Under the pieces are notes generated by a model. It had not been told where the DNA came from. It saw nothing but the letters and a program-made list of their open reading frames with translations, and made no database searches. The position numbers and the translations under genes are program-made. Below are positions 51,552 to 60,054 of a stretch of 64,000 bases of DNA, one piece after another (the stretch's first letter is position 1; each line of letters begins with the position of its first letter). This stretch comes from Leeuwenhoekiella nanhaiensis (lineage in GTDB: Bacteria > Bacteroidota > Bacteroidia > Flavobacteriales > Flavobacteriaceae), in contig NZ_KZ319295.1 in assembly GCF_002744755.1 (NCBI RefSeq), positions 1-64,000 of the forward strand. Reading direction: 5' to 3'.

Positions 51552-53003
51552 ATGAACAAACCCGTTGCATTCCTTCTTCTACTGTTGTTAACTACCGTTT
51601 CCGCAAGCGCACAACAGACCGAAACTTATGATTATGCGCTTTCAAGCCGAAAACTCATTCAGCATGGTGTGCAGGCGATTCTTACCTGCAACGGACTTTT
51701 CACTTCAAACCGAACGCTGGAGCAGGTTTACGATCAGGAACTTGCCTATTTAGAAGAGCCGGTGGGCACAGCAGCGGGTGGGGATTATGTGATTGATTAT
51801 AAAAACAAAACCGTGACCATCGCGGCCAGCGACAGCACTTCCATTATGCGGGCGGCGTACCGGGCAGGCATTGGCTGTGTGATTCTTCCGCCCAATCAAA
51901 CTTTTGAAATCATCGAAGAACTTCCCAAGCAACAGCTTGCGCCCCTTTCGGGAGATGCGGCCAGTATTCCCTGGCCTGACGGGGATTTGACCAAAAAACA
52001 AAAACTACCCAAATACATCGATAAAAAGCTACTGCAAGAAGCCTCTGACTGGTCTTTTAACAGGGAAAGCGAAGAGCAGGTCACCCTCAGCCTGCTTGTG
52101 CTGCATAAAGGTCAAATCATTCACGAGCGCTATGCCGAGGGCGTTGACATGCATACCAAAACACGCACCTGGTCTGTTGCCAAAAGTATTGCCGTGACCC
52201 TGATCGGGATGCTGGTTGATGCGGGCAAAATGGAGCTCGACGTGCCTCTGGGTATTGAATGGCTGCCGAAAGAACGCAGTTCAGCTAACGATCCGCGGGA
52301 TGCGATCACCTTACGAAATGTGCTGAATATGTCTAGCGGACTCTACACGGTGGACAGCCGCGGGATGGAATATGCCACCGGCTCGGGGCTTTCCTATTGG
52401 GCGGGCGCGAGTTCGGCAAACGGCGCACGCGACCGCGGACTCATCCGCAATCCCGGGACCTATTGGGATTATGAAAACTACGATACCCTATTGGCTGTTT
52501 TGGCGATGAAGAATGCGCTGGGTGATGCCACTACCTATCTCGAATTTCCCCGGAAAGCCCTATTTGACCAAATCGGAATGCGGAATACCCTGGTAGGAAC
52601 AGACCGGTTTGGCGATTTTATATTGAGCAGTCAGGTGTATGCCTCTGCGCGCGATCTGGCGCGTTTTGGCCTGCTTTACGAGCAAAACGGAATGTGGAAC
52701 GGCAAACGCCTGCTATCTCAAGAGTGGATTGATTTTGTACGTACACCCACCACGGCTGCGGGGCAGGTCAATTCGTTATACGGTGGGCAGTGGTGGCTGG
52801 TAGACGACTCCCGCGATGATGTGCCTAAAGATGCCTATGCCGCACGGGGCAACCGCGGGCAGTATGTGGTTGTGGTGCCTTCCCGGGATCTGGTGATCGT
52901 AAGACGCGGCCTTGATTATGGCCGTCAGGGATTTGACGTTTGGGACCTTACACGGGAAGTGGTTAAGGCATTACCGGAGGATTATGTTTCGGAGGGGGAA
53001 TAG
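51552..53003 (+). CDS. Exported serine hydrolase (class C beta-lactamase fold)
   Basis: Signal peptide MNKPVAFLLLLLLTTVSASAQ. The nucleophile motif SVAK is at 208-211 (S-x-x-K) and YEN near 315 (Y-x-N); the third box is near YAARGNRGQ (HTG-like position altered). 483 residues is longer than simple beta-lactamases because of an N-terminal region (30-170) of unknown role. Such proteins are often peptidases, esterases or penicillin-binding proteins. Single gene. Confidence 0.85.
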   Translation: MNKPVAFLLLLLLTTVSASAQQTETYDYALSSRKLIQHGVQAILTCNGLFTSNRTLEQVYDQELAYLEEPVGTAAGGDYVIDYKNKTVTIAASDSTSIMRAAYRAGIGCVILPPNQTFEIIEELPKQQLAPLSGDAASIPWPDGDLTKKQKLPKYIDKKLLQEASDWSFNRESEEQVTLSLLVLHKGQIIHERYAEGVDMHTKTRTWSVAKSIAVTLIGMLVDAGKMELDVPLGIEWLPKERSSANDPRDAITLRNVLNMSSGLYTVDSRGMEYATGSGLSYWAGASSANGARDRGLIRNPGTYWDYENYDTLLAVLAMKNALGDATTYLEFPRKALFDQIGMRNTLVGTDRFGDFILSSQVYASARDLARFGLLYEQNGMWNGKRLLSQEWIDFVRTPTTAAGQVNSLYGGQWWLVDDSRDDVPKDAYAARGNRGQYVVVVPSRDLVIVRRGLDYGRQGFDVWDLTREVVKALPEDYVSEGE

Positions 53004-53054
53004 AACGAATAATCTTGTAGAATTCTAAGCCTGAGTATTTTATCGATGGGTCAT

Positions 53055-53357
53055 CTAATATTCTAATGGTTCTTTTCTGGCATACCTCACACGAAGAATA
53101 TAAACAGCTTCCTTTTCAACCAAATAAGATATTCGGTAGGTGTGTTTTTCATAGGCCCTGACAGTACCGGAATTATTTGCTTTTAAGGAATCCAGCTTAT
53201 AGATCTCAGGGTCTGTAGCCAATATTGAAGTGGAGTCGTATATTTCTGAAATGATTTTCTCAGTGATTTTAAGAGATTCGGATTGTTCTAAAAGCATCAA
53301 AAAGGCTTCGTTTAATTAAGCAGCTGCCTGATGCGTCCAAATTATTGCTCTCCCCAT
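53055..53357 (-). pseudogene. RelE/ParE-type toxin gene interrupted by one stop codon
   Basis: The 81-residue frame from 53300 (LEQSESLKITEKIISEIYDSTSIL...YRISYLVEKEAVYILRVRYARKEP) is the body of a RelE/ParE toxin but lacks its first strand and helix. Reading the same frame upstream restores them: the ATG at 53357 gives MGRAIIWTHQAAA, then TAA at 53318-53316, then LNEAFLMLLEQSE. CAA in place of TAA would give the usual AQLNEAF. The ATG overlaps the end of the antitoxin gene by 16 bases, the usual arrangement. As it stands the toxin is probably dead, or a short form starts at the TTG or ATG near 53300. Confidence 0.72.
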
Positions 53358-53587
53358 TTTTTGATGCGTTCTCGCATTTGTTCATGCGTAAAGATCTCGC
53401 CGCTTTTTATCTGCGCAATAGAGGTATCTAGTTCTTTATTGTATTCTTCGATACTAATACGCTGGGATGATACTTTTTTATTGTATTTCAGCATATTCTT
53501 GATGGCTTCGATAAACAAAGGATCGTTTACCTTATCAAGCTCTTCGTGAATCCATTTTATATCCGCCTGTACACTCATAACATTCAT
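53342..53587 (-). CDS. Antitoxin of the RelE/ParE-type pair
   Basis: 81 residues: MSVQADIKWIHEELDKVNDPLFIEAIKNMLKYNKK, then EEYNKELDTSIAQIKSGEIFTHEQMRERIKKW. It has the Bacteroidota antitoxin layout of helical N-terminal dimer part and C-terminal toxin-wrapping helix (HEQMRERIKKW). It is complete. It may start at the ATG encoding MNV or the one three codons later. The toxin frame overlaps its 3' end. Confidence 0.78.
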   Translation of the reverse strand: MNVMSVQADIKWIHEELDKVNDPLFIEAIKNMLKYNKKVSSQRISIEEYNKELDTSIAQIKSGEIFTHEQMRERIKKWGEQ

Positions 53588-53635
53588 TTCTTAATCTAAA
53601 GATAAGATTATTCTTCCAAACCTTGAGTCCATCAG

Positions 53636-54490
53636 TTACGCTATGGCCAGACTGAATTGAATCCCTTCCCCCGGCCGTTTTTGCGCCAACGTACAAATCC
53701 CAAGTTCGCTCAATTGCAATACCCGTGGGTAACCTCCCGTTACCTGGCAATCGCGCATCAGGGCGATCAGGTTTCCGCCGGGTGTAAGCTGAACGGTTCC
53801 GGGAATTACGGGGCCGGTGGTGATGCCTTTTAAATTATTTGCTACCGCTTCTTTAAAACCAATAGCCATACGGTTTGACGTGGGCAGGAGCGTAAAACTC
53901 CCATCCGCCAACTGCTCCCGTACCGAAACGTCCAGCAAGTCCCATTCCGGTCCCGGAAAGGCCTCGATGTTGTTTTTATAAATTCCGGTTTCGGGGAACT
54001 GTACCCGTGCGCCGGAGTTTTTCTCTGTGGTTGCAGCAGTAAAAGGCAAACGATCGCCTTTTTCGATTCGGGATTTTGGGGTAATCCCGGGATACTGACT
54101 GCGGCTGTGCAGGATTTCAGGCGACCGAAAGCCTCCGTTTATAGCCAGATAGGCTCTAAAACCGCGTTTTAAGCCGCCAAATGTCAAAACATCGCCCGTT
54201 ACACAACTATACACTTTTGAGCCTTCCAGAGGTCTGTCATTGAGTTTGAGTTCAAAGGTTGCCCCGCATACCGCGATCTGTGCATCGGCATGAAAATGCA
54301 ATTGCGGACCGGTCATTGTGATTTCGAGTACCGCCGCATCGGGTGGATTGTTGAGCAGTAAATTGGCCTTTCGGGCGGCAAGGCTGTCCATCACCCCGCT
54401 GCGTGGCACCCCATAAACCGCGCTTTGCATTCTTCCTAAATCCTGAATGCTGGTGTACAAACCGGGTTTTAAAACTTCAACTTCACTCAT
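53636..54490 (-). CDS. pxpC: 5-oxoprolinase subunit C (biotin-dependent carboxyltransferase-like)
   Basis: From the ATG at 54490, 284 residues: EVEVLKPGLYTSIQDLGRMQSAVYGVPRSGVMDSLAARKANLLLNN is the standard PxpC/KipA opening, and LNGKG-type strands and TPGGNLIALMRDCQVTGGYPRV end the domain. With PxpA and PxpB it hydrolyses 5-oxoproline (pyroglutamate) to glutamate using ATP. It overlaps pxpB by four bases (ATGA). The longer frame upstream of 54490 is out of register with the family and lies inside pxpB. Confidence 0.93.
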   Translation of the reverse strand: MSEVEVLKPGLYTSIQDLGRMQSAVYGVPRSGVMDSLAARKANLLLNNPPDAAVLEITMTGPQLHFHADAQIAVCGATFELKLNDRPLEGSKVYSCVTGDVLTFGGLKRGFRAYLAINGGFRSPEILHSRSQYPGITPKSRIEKGDRLPFTAATTEKNSGARVQFPETGIYKNNIEAFPGPEWDLLDVSVREQLADGSFTLLPTSNRMAIGFKEAVANNLKGITTGPVIPGTVQLTPGGNLIALMRDCQVTGGYPRVLQLSELGICTLAQKRPGEGIQFSLAIA

Positions 54491-55215
54491 CGTTTTTCCG
54501 TTTTCAATTGAAAGTTTCCAGATTTTATTTGCTCTTGGACTTCCTGATGTTCGGCTTTGGAAACCGCATAAAACTGAATTTGATCTCCGGCCTGAAACGG
54601 ACACGGAATTTCCAGTTGCGGATTGAACAATTCCACCGGACAATTCCCGATAATTTGCCATCCTGCGGGACTCGAATTCGGGTAGATTCCGGTTTGATTT
54701 TCGGCGATGCCAACAGCGCCTTTTGCAACCGATTGACGCGGTGATTTTTTACGGGAAATGCGGAGCCGTTCATCCATTCCGCCCAGGTATAAAAAGCCGG
54801 GCAAAAACCCCATAAAATACACGGTATAAATCGGCCGGGTATGCAGCTCGATGATCTCCGAAATTTTAAGTTTATTTGTAGTCGAAAGTTCTTCCAGATC
54901 AAGACCAAATTCGGCATCATAGCACACCGGTAGTCGGTAGGTTTCGCGCTGCAGATCGGTAGTCGATATATTCGCAAAATCCACCGCCTGGAGACGCTCC
55001 AAATCATCATAAACAGAATCTATACCAAGCACATAATTAATTAATAATGAATTGTATGCATTGATCACCTCAACTTTTGATTCAATTACATTTTGAAGTA
55101 AAAAATCCTTTACCGAAATCAGCCAATTCAGGTTTTCGGGGTTGATAGCGAAGTCCCATTGCAACAAAACAGCCCGCTCTCCCAGTCTGGATATCTTCGG
55201 TTTTTGGGGAATCAT
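54487..55215 (-). CDS. pxpB: 5-oxoprolinase subunit B (KipI-like)
   Basis: From the ATG at 55215, 242 residues: KPKISRLGERAVLLQWDFAINPENLNWLI, then PVCYDAEFGLDLEELSTTNKLKISEIIELHTRPIYTVYFMGFLPGFLYLGGMDE, typical PxpB, and GIAENQTGIYPNSSPAGWQIIG near the end. Subunit B of the ATP-dependent 5-oxoprolinase; in Bacillus its homologue was first described as the kinase inhibitor KipI. It overlaps both neighbours by four bases. Confidence 0.93.
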   Translation of the reverse strand: MIPQKPKISRLGERAVLLQWDFAINPENLNWLISVKDFLLQNVIESKVEVINAYNSLLINYVLGIDSVYDDLERLQAVDFANISTTDLQRETYRLPVCYDAEFGLDLEELSTTNKLKISEIIELHTRPIYTVYFMGFLPGFLYLGGMDERLRISRKKSPRQSVAKGAVGIAENQTGIYPNSSPAGWQIIGNCPVELFNPQLEIPCPFQAGDQIQFYAVSKAEHQEVQEQIKSGNFQLKTEKR

Positions 55216-55955
55216 AAAGGCTTGATTTGAATGGATGCTTCGGTTAATTTTTGGCGTAAAAAGTTCAGTAATTCCACCGCATTTTCGGTATCGCCGTGTA
55301 CACAAATCGTGTCTGCTTTCTGTTTAAAAACAGCACCCGAAACCGCTTTGATTTCGCCCGCTTTTACCATACGAATTACGTGTGCTGCGAGTTGGTTTTT
55401 ATCGGTGATCAGGGCATTGTTTTGAGCCCGTGAAACCAGGCTGCCATCTGCCTCATAATTGCGGTCTGCGAAGGCCTCATAAAACAACTTTAAACGCCCT
55501 GAAGCTGCACGCGCCATCTCTGAATTGTAAGGTACATAAACGGGAATTTGGGGATAGTGGGTTTCCAGAAACGCAGTGATGGCTTCAGCATATACCGCAT
55601 CACCCGCACACAGATTGTACAATGCTCCGTGCATCTTGATGTGGTGCAAAGGCAGGTCTGCATCACGGCAGGCTTCGGCAACCGCTTCTATTTGTTCATG
55701 AAGCGATGCGCTGAGACTTGCAAAAGGCATTTCTAGTTTCTTGCGGCCAAAATGTTCTTTATCGGGAAAAGAAGGATGCGCCCCTACTCCAACCCCGTGT
55801 TTTTTCGCCAGCTCAACCACCTGCGTGATGGTCTGCGCATCACCGGCGTGACCGCCACAGGCGAGGTTACACGAACTGATGAGCGGCATCAGGGCTGCTT
55901 CATTGCCCACGCCCTCGCCCAGATCGCAATTGATGTCTATGGAAAGTGCATTCAT
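55212..55955 (-). CDS. pxpA: 5-oxoprolinase subunit A (LamB/YcsF family)
   Basis: 247 residues: SIDINCDLGEGVGNEAALMPLISSCNLACGGHAGD is the family signature, with ligands Asp and His near residues 10 and 38. GVGVGAHPSFPDKEHFGRK and ADLPLHHIKMHGALYNL follow. This is the subunit that likely opens the 5-oxoproline ring. It overlaps the Nramp-like gene and pxpB by four bases each. Confidence 0.95.
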   Translation of the reverse strand: MNALSIDINCDLGEGVGNEAALMPLISSCNLACGGHAGDAQTITQVVELAKKHGVGVGAHPSFPDKEHFGRKKLEMPFASLSASLHEQIEAVAEACRDADLPLHHIKMHGALYNLCAGDAVYAEAITAFLETHYPQIPVYVPYNSEMARAASGRLKLFYEAFADRNYEADGSLVSRAQNNALITDKNQLAAHVIRMVKAGEIKAVSGAVFKQKADTICVHGDTENAVELLNFLRQKLTEASIQIKPL

Positions 55956-57175
55956 AAGCTACCGATCACCGTTAGGATTACCTTTCCGCCCAAAATACAG
56001 GTTATGATTAAAATAACCAGACTGATCGCATTTTTTAAGGTGGAATTTTTATGCTCCCCGAGCAAATTCGTCCGGTTGGCCAGCCAGATCAGGATGCCCG
56101 CGATGACAGGAAGCAAAATCCCATTTGCGATTTGTGCAAACTGAATGATCGCAATGGGTTTGATGCCGAAAGTTGCCAGAAGTACTCCGGTAAACAGAAT
56201 GAGCATCCAGGTGGCCCGAAAAGGTTTGGACTGCTGGTTTCCATCCAGATTTAAACAGCCCTGCGCCACGTATGCCCCGGCCAGCGGTGCGGTTATCGCC
56301 GACGTGATCCCCGCGGCAAACAACCCCAAACCTATGCAATAGCGAGCCGCCTCACCGTAAAGCGGCTCGAGGCTTAGTGCAAGCCCTGCCGCGCCATCAA
56401 CGCTGCTTCCATTGATCGCCGCAGCGGCAATGATGATGCACATGGAGACGATTCCGCCTAAAACCACAGCGATAATCGTATCCTTTCGGGCTGCGGGTAA
56501 CTCACGCTTATCCTTCCATTTTTGATTAACCAGGGAAGCGTGCAAAAACAGGTTATACGGCACTACGGTGGTGCCAACCAAAGCGATGATCATCAGGAGG
56601 CTGCCTTCCGGAACTCCCGGGATAAAAGCATTATTCAGCAGATCGAAGAGATCTGGCCCCGTTAGGATTGCAGTGATCACAAACGAAAGGCTCATCAAAA
56701 TCACCAGCACCAGAAATACTTTTTCAAGTACTTTATAATTGCCGATGTACAGCAACACAAAGGCAACAGCGCCGATGAGCAGGCTGTAACCATTGAGCTG
56801 AAAGCTCTTTAAATGGATTATCCCATCGTTTCCTAATGCTTGCAGTCCCAGAACGCCACCGCTGATGTTTCCGCCCTCATAAGCCGCATTTCCCACCACA
56901 ATGGCAGCGAGCACGAGACCGAGAATCAGTTTGCGCAGGATTCCGTCCGGCAATTGTTCGCGTAGTACCTGTGAAAGTCCTTTCCCCGAAACCAGACCAA
57001 TACGCGCTGCGGTTTCCTGCAAAATCACCGTCGCTATGATAGACAGGATCATTGCCCAGAGCAGGCCATAGCCAAATTGCACACCTGCCAGCGTACACAC
57101 GGTTACCGTCCCGGGGCCGATAAATGCCGCGGCGATCAGGGCGCCCGGACCTATATTTTTAAACGGATTACGCAT
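55952..57175 (-). CDS. Nramp-related transporter with altered metal site (YcsG-like)
   Basis: 407 residues with about 11 helices and the Nramp fold layout. The metal-binding residues of Nramp are not conserved. TM1 reads AAFIGPGTVT (Gly20-Pro-Gly-Thr) where DPGN is usual, and TM6 reads TTVVPYN (Val205-Pro-Tyr-Asn) where MPHN is usual. Loss of both ligand sets makes transition-metal transport unlikely. The gene sits inside the 5-oxoprolinase operon, as YcsG does in Bacillus, so 5-oxoproline or a related acid is a reasonable but unproven substrate. Its ATG overlaps the DUF2891 stop as TAATG. Confidence 0.85.
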   Translation of the reverse strand: MRNPFKNIGPGALIAAAFIGPGTVTVCTLAGVQFGYGLLWAMILSIIATVILQETAARIGLVSGKGLSQVLREQLPDGILRKLILGLVLAAIVVGNAAYEGGNISGGVLGLQALGNDGIIHLKSFQLNGYSLLIGAVAFVLLYIGNYKVLEKVFLVLVILMSLSFVITAILTGPDLFDLLNNAFIPGVPEGSLLMIIALVGTTVVPYNLFLHASLVNQKWKDKRELPAARKDTIIAVVLGGIVSMCIIIAAAAINGSSVDGAAGLALSLEPLYGEAARYCIGLGLFAAGITSAITAPLAGAYVAQGCLNLDGNQQSKPFRATWMLILFTGVLLATFGIKPIAIIQFAQIANGILLPVIAGILIWLANRTNLLGEHKNSTLKNAISLVILIITCILGGKVILTVIGSL

Positions 57176-58293
57176 TAGCGGTGCGCGGTTTTTAAGGCGT
57201 AAAGTGCAAAACTGCCCAGCCAGTGTCCGCCCTCATAATCGTCGCCTACCACATTGGGCAGCGAATAATTGAGGTGTTTGTCTGCCGTTTGCTTCAGGTG
57301 CGCATATTGCGGATATTGTTTGGCCAGCGCATAGAGATTCCACGCACGGCTGAAGTTGACGCCATCGAGATGCACCAGTTTACCGTCGGTACGGTCTGAA
57401 ACTTCACCCACGGCCAACTCATAATCGGTATTTTTCAATTGTGGTAAAAACTGATCGGCCCAGGCCAGAAAATCCGCTTCGGGTAATACCAGGCGCATAA
57501 TGTTGAGTTCTTCGAGGCAGGACGAAAGAAAATCAGTCCCACCCGGTTCCCAGCTCATAGGGCAGTTTTCGTCTTTTAAATAAAAATCTTTGGCACGTGC
57601 TGCGATCAGATTCTGAAACGTAGTATCCTGCACGGTTTCGGCATATTCATAGGCAAAAGAGAGTCCGAACGCCGTGTTGGGATGTTCGCCCACACGAATG
57701 GGGTAATTCAGTTTTGGCAAAAATTCCTCATAACGCTCCACCAGCAAATCGGTAAGCGATTGCAGGTTTTGTTCCAGTTCACGAGCCAAGGGATCATCCC
57801 AGGTATGGAGTTCTTCCGCCAGTTTCAGCAGCCACGCCCAGCCGTAAGTACGCTCGTAGGATTTGTTGTGTTCGCCATTAAAATAGGCCACTTCCGCCTC
57901 TATGTTTTCTTTTGTCAGATGTTCTTTTAAATAGGTTTTTAAGGTTTCGGCTTCTGCCAAATCGGGAAAGGTCTTTAAAAGATAGACCATACTCCAATGC
58001 CCGTGAACGGCACTATGCCAGTCAAAACAGCCGTAAAACGCGGGATGCAAAACCGAAGGTTCCTTTAAATCCCCGGCTTCACCCAGCGTCTGACTCAGTT
58101 TATTGGGATACTCCTGATTAACGCAGGCCAGCGGCAACTGCGCCAGATTATTGGCCTGATCGAGGTTGAGTTGCGGGGTGGTATAGGTTTGCTGCACGGT
58201 TTTCGTTTCGGCTTCCGCAGTTTTTTGATCTTGATCGGGTTGGGTATTGCAGTTAGTACAGGCTGCGAAAATCAATAGATAGAATTTTTTCAT
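57175..58293 (-). CDS. DUF2891 lipoprotein, first gene of the 5-oxoproline operon
   Basis: 372 residues. A short signal MKKFYLLIFAAC with possible lipobox FAAC (Cys12, or Cys15 after TN). The body has FYGCFDWHSAVHGHWSMVYLLKTFP and YERTYGWAWLLKLAEELHTWDD, YPIRVGEHPNTAFGLSFAYEYAE, the DUF2891 pattern of an alpha-helical toroid-like fold. Its role is unknown; the helical barrel recalls glycan or peptide-modifying enzymes. It overlaps the Nramp-like gene by one base, so the operon is DUF2891-Nramp-PxpA-PxpB-PxpC. Confidence 0.85.
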   Translation of the reverse strand: MKKFYLLIFAACTNCNTQPDQDQKTAEAETKTVQQTYTTPQLNLDQANNLAQLPLACVNQEYPNKLSQTLGEAGDLKEPSVLHPAFYGCFDWHSAVHGHWSMVYLLKTFPDLAEAETLKTYLKEHLTKENIEAEVAYFNGEHNKSYERTYGWAWLLKLAEELHTWDDPLARELEQNLQSLTDLLVERYEEFLPKLNYPIRVGEHPNTAFGLSFAYEYAETVQDTTFQNLIAARAKDFYLKDENCPMSWEPGGTDFLSSCLEELNIMRLVLPEADFLAWADQFLPQLKNTDYELAVGEVSDRTDGKLVHLDGVNFSRAWNLYALAKQYPQYAHLKQTADKHLNYSLPNVVGDDYEGGHWLGSFALYALKTAHR

Positions 58294-58523
58294 TCAGGCG
58301 GGTTTTAGACAATTCTGTGGAATGCTTATCGAGTTAAAGATAAAGAAAGCCACTGAAAACCACATTTGAAAAGTGATGCCGCTCTTACTTTTAAAGGCAA
58401 TGCCGAAAGTTATGATACTCCAAAACACACCTCAGCATTAAAATTTCTTCATATCGAATACCTCCTGCGCTTGCTCCGCGAAGGTTTACAGGTTAATTTT
58501 AAAACGACCGAAATCTGCACGCT

Positions 58524-59246
58524 ATGTCAAAAACCGAAAAAACGAACCTCAACAATCCCGAAGACCACGGAATCTGGCTTCAAAAGGCCAAAACCCTCCG
58601 CAAAATTGTAGGTACGCTGGGAATGCTTTTGCCGGTGCTGCTGTTGGCTATTTCACTTACGTTTTTTGACCTCAACGCACCGCTGGAGTCCATCAGTCAT
58701 TACTATTTCACACGGGCTTCTACCCTGTTTACGGGTAGTATGGGACTCATTGGCACCTTTCTGATTGTTTACAGCGGCGAAGAGCGGGCAGATTTCTGGG
58801 TTTCGAACATCGCGGGGGTGGCTGCGCTTTGTGTGGCCTTTTTCCCTAGCAGCAATCTGGCTACCATGTGCTGCGATCTGGATATGCCGTATGCAATGAC
58901 CTATTTTGACGAGTCGAAGGAAGGTTGGCGCTCACTGTTTCACTATATCGCTGCGGCGGTATTTCTACTCGCACTGGCTTATATGTCGCTGTTTCTTTTT
59001 GTGAAATCAGACAAACCCAAAGCACAGCGCAGTCCGAAAAAGATTATGCGCAATCGCATTTACCGTATTTGTGGTACCCTGATGCTGGCTGCTCTGCTGG
59101 TTGTGGTTTTGGGGCTGACAGGTGTGATTCCTGAAACTACCTACGATGAACTCAGACTGACCTTTTGGATGGAAGCGGTTGCCGTGGAAGCCTTCGGTTT
59201 TAGCTGGCTGGTTAAAGGAGAAGCCCTGATGGGGGATAACAGTTAA
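58524..59246 (+). CDS. Six-helix membrane protein, DUF998-like
   Basis: 240 residues with six hydrophobic helices (about 31-51, 72-88, 95-110, 134-158, 178-199 and 212-228). ESISHYYFTRASTLFTGSMGLIG and SNLATMCCDLDMPY are distinctive, with two adjacent Cys. It resembles DUF998 in layout, but this is uncertain. Nothing in the neighbourhood gives a function. The sequence from 58294 to the start is a short spacer without features. Confidence 0.6.
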   Translation: MSKTEKTNLNNPEDHGIWLQKAKTLRKIVGTLGMLLPVLLLAISLTFFDLNAPLESISHYYFTRASTLFTGSMGLIGTFLIVYSGEERADFWVSNIAGVAALCVAFFPSSNLATMCCDLDMPYAMTYFDESKEGWRSLFHYIAAAVFLLALAYMSLFLFVKSDKPKAQRSPKKIMRNRIYRICGTLMLAALLVVVLGLTGVIPETTYDELRLTFWMEAVAVEAFGFSWLVKGEALMGDNS

Positions 59247-59406
59247 ACGGTTTGTTATTTGTTATTCGTTATTTCTTGTTCCTGGTTGCTGATTCCTGAA
59301 AACGTAGACTGCTAGCTAAATTTAGTTGCAAGTTGCAGATAAAAATTATCAAGTTTGGCGCAACTTTTTCGCCGGAGAGGTATCTATTTACCAAAACAAG
59401 CTAATT

Positions 59407-59835
59407 ATGAAAACCAAACTGAATCTGCTATTCTGCCTGATCGTGTTAATCGGTTGTGAGGATACCGCAGTTGAGGAACCAAGGGATGCCACGGCTCTTT
59501 TAATCTCCGGAAAATGGAAAAACACAGAAGCCTACATCAGTTCCGGAGGTCCCCAATATTGGGTTGATGTGCCTAATGGCGAAACCATTACCTTTAAAAA
59601 TAACGGAAGCTTTTCTTCAGATCGCTATGCCGAATGCGCAACGGGTAATTTCACAGTAAAAGAAAATGTCCTCAGCCTAAACTACGACTGTTCTGATTTT
59701 AATCCCAATACTGAAAACGAGGAGGGTTTGATCACCTACTCCATTGAACAGTTTGCAACTTATTTTATACTCACACCTACCAGCGGACCTATCTGTGTCG
59801 AAGGTTGCAGTTATAAGTATGTACGTGTGGAATAA
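59407..59835 (+). CDS. Small lipocalin-like lipoprotein
   Basis: From the ATG at 59407, 142 residues: signal MKTKLNLLFCLIVLIGC with lipobox LIGC, then GKWKNTEAYISSGGPQYWVDVPNGETITFKNNGSFSSDRYAECATGNFTVKENVLSLNYDC and SIEQFATYFILTPTS. This is a single small beta-barrel of the type seen in many Bacteroidota lipoproteins. Four cysteines in the mature part could form disulfides. The longer frame upstream lacks coding character. Confidence 0.72.
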   Translation: MKTKLNLLFCLIVLIGCEDTAVEEPRDATALLISGKWKNTEAYISSGGPQYWVDVPNGETITFKNNGSFSSDRYAECATGNFTVKENVLSLNYDCSDFNPNTENEEGLITYSIEQFATYFILTPTSGPICVEGCSYKYVRVE

Positions 59836-59996
59836 TCTTTCGGGTTTCTTGTTTAAGAAATTCAATTCAACAGAAAACCGCAAACAGTAAACCGAAACAT
59901 CTTCCCGATACAATTGAAACCATTCTAGCAGCCGTTTTCTTTTACTCGAGGTGACAAAAAAAGAAAACCGCAAACGGTAAACCACACCAAAAAAAG
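59836..59996. repeat. Intergenic interspersed repeats (AAACAGTAAACC family)
   Basis: GAAAACCGCAAACAGTAAAC at 59873-59892 and GAAAACCGCAAACGGTAAAC at 59963-59982 differ by one base. A third, slightly different copy lies at 43722-43742. It is part of a junk-like low-complexity spacer; function unknown. Confidence 0.5.
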
Positions 59997-60032
59997 AAAC
60001 CCCAAAGCTCCGCAGAACTTTGGGGTTTTTTC
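59997..60032 (-). terminator. Bidirectional terminator after the M16 gene
   Basis: AACCCCAAAG and CTTTGGGGTT pair around CTCCGCAGAA, followed by TTTTTT on the right; the left flank is A-rich, which suits the leftward M16 gene ending at 60055. Confidence 0.88.
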
Positions 60033-60054
60033 GGTTCAACCTTTCAAAAAAAAC

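Noticed and set aside
53300-53360. Reading the toxin as simply a short RelE variant
   Set aside because: The upstream in-frame residues complete the family fold and the ATG overlaps the antitoxin, so a nonsense mutation explains the data better.
54525-55010. A second frame of 161 residues within pxpB on the same strand
   Set aside because: Out of frame with the recognised PxpB product, Trp/Ser/Arg-rich, and no motif.
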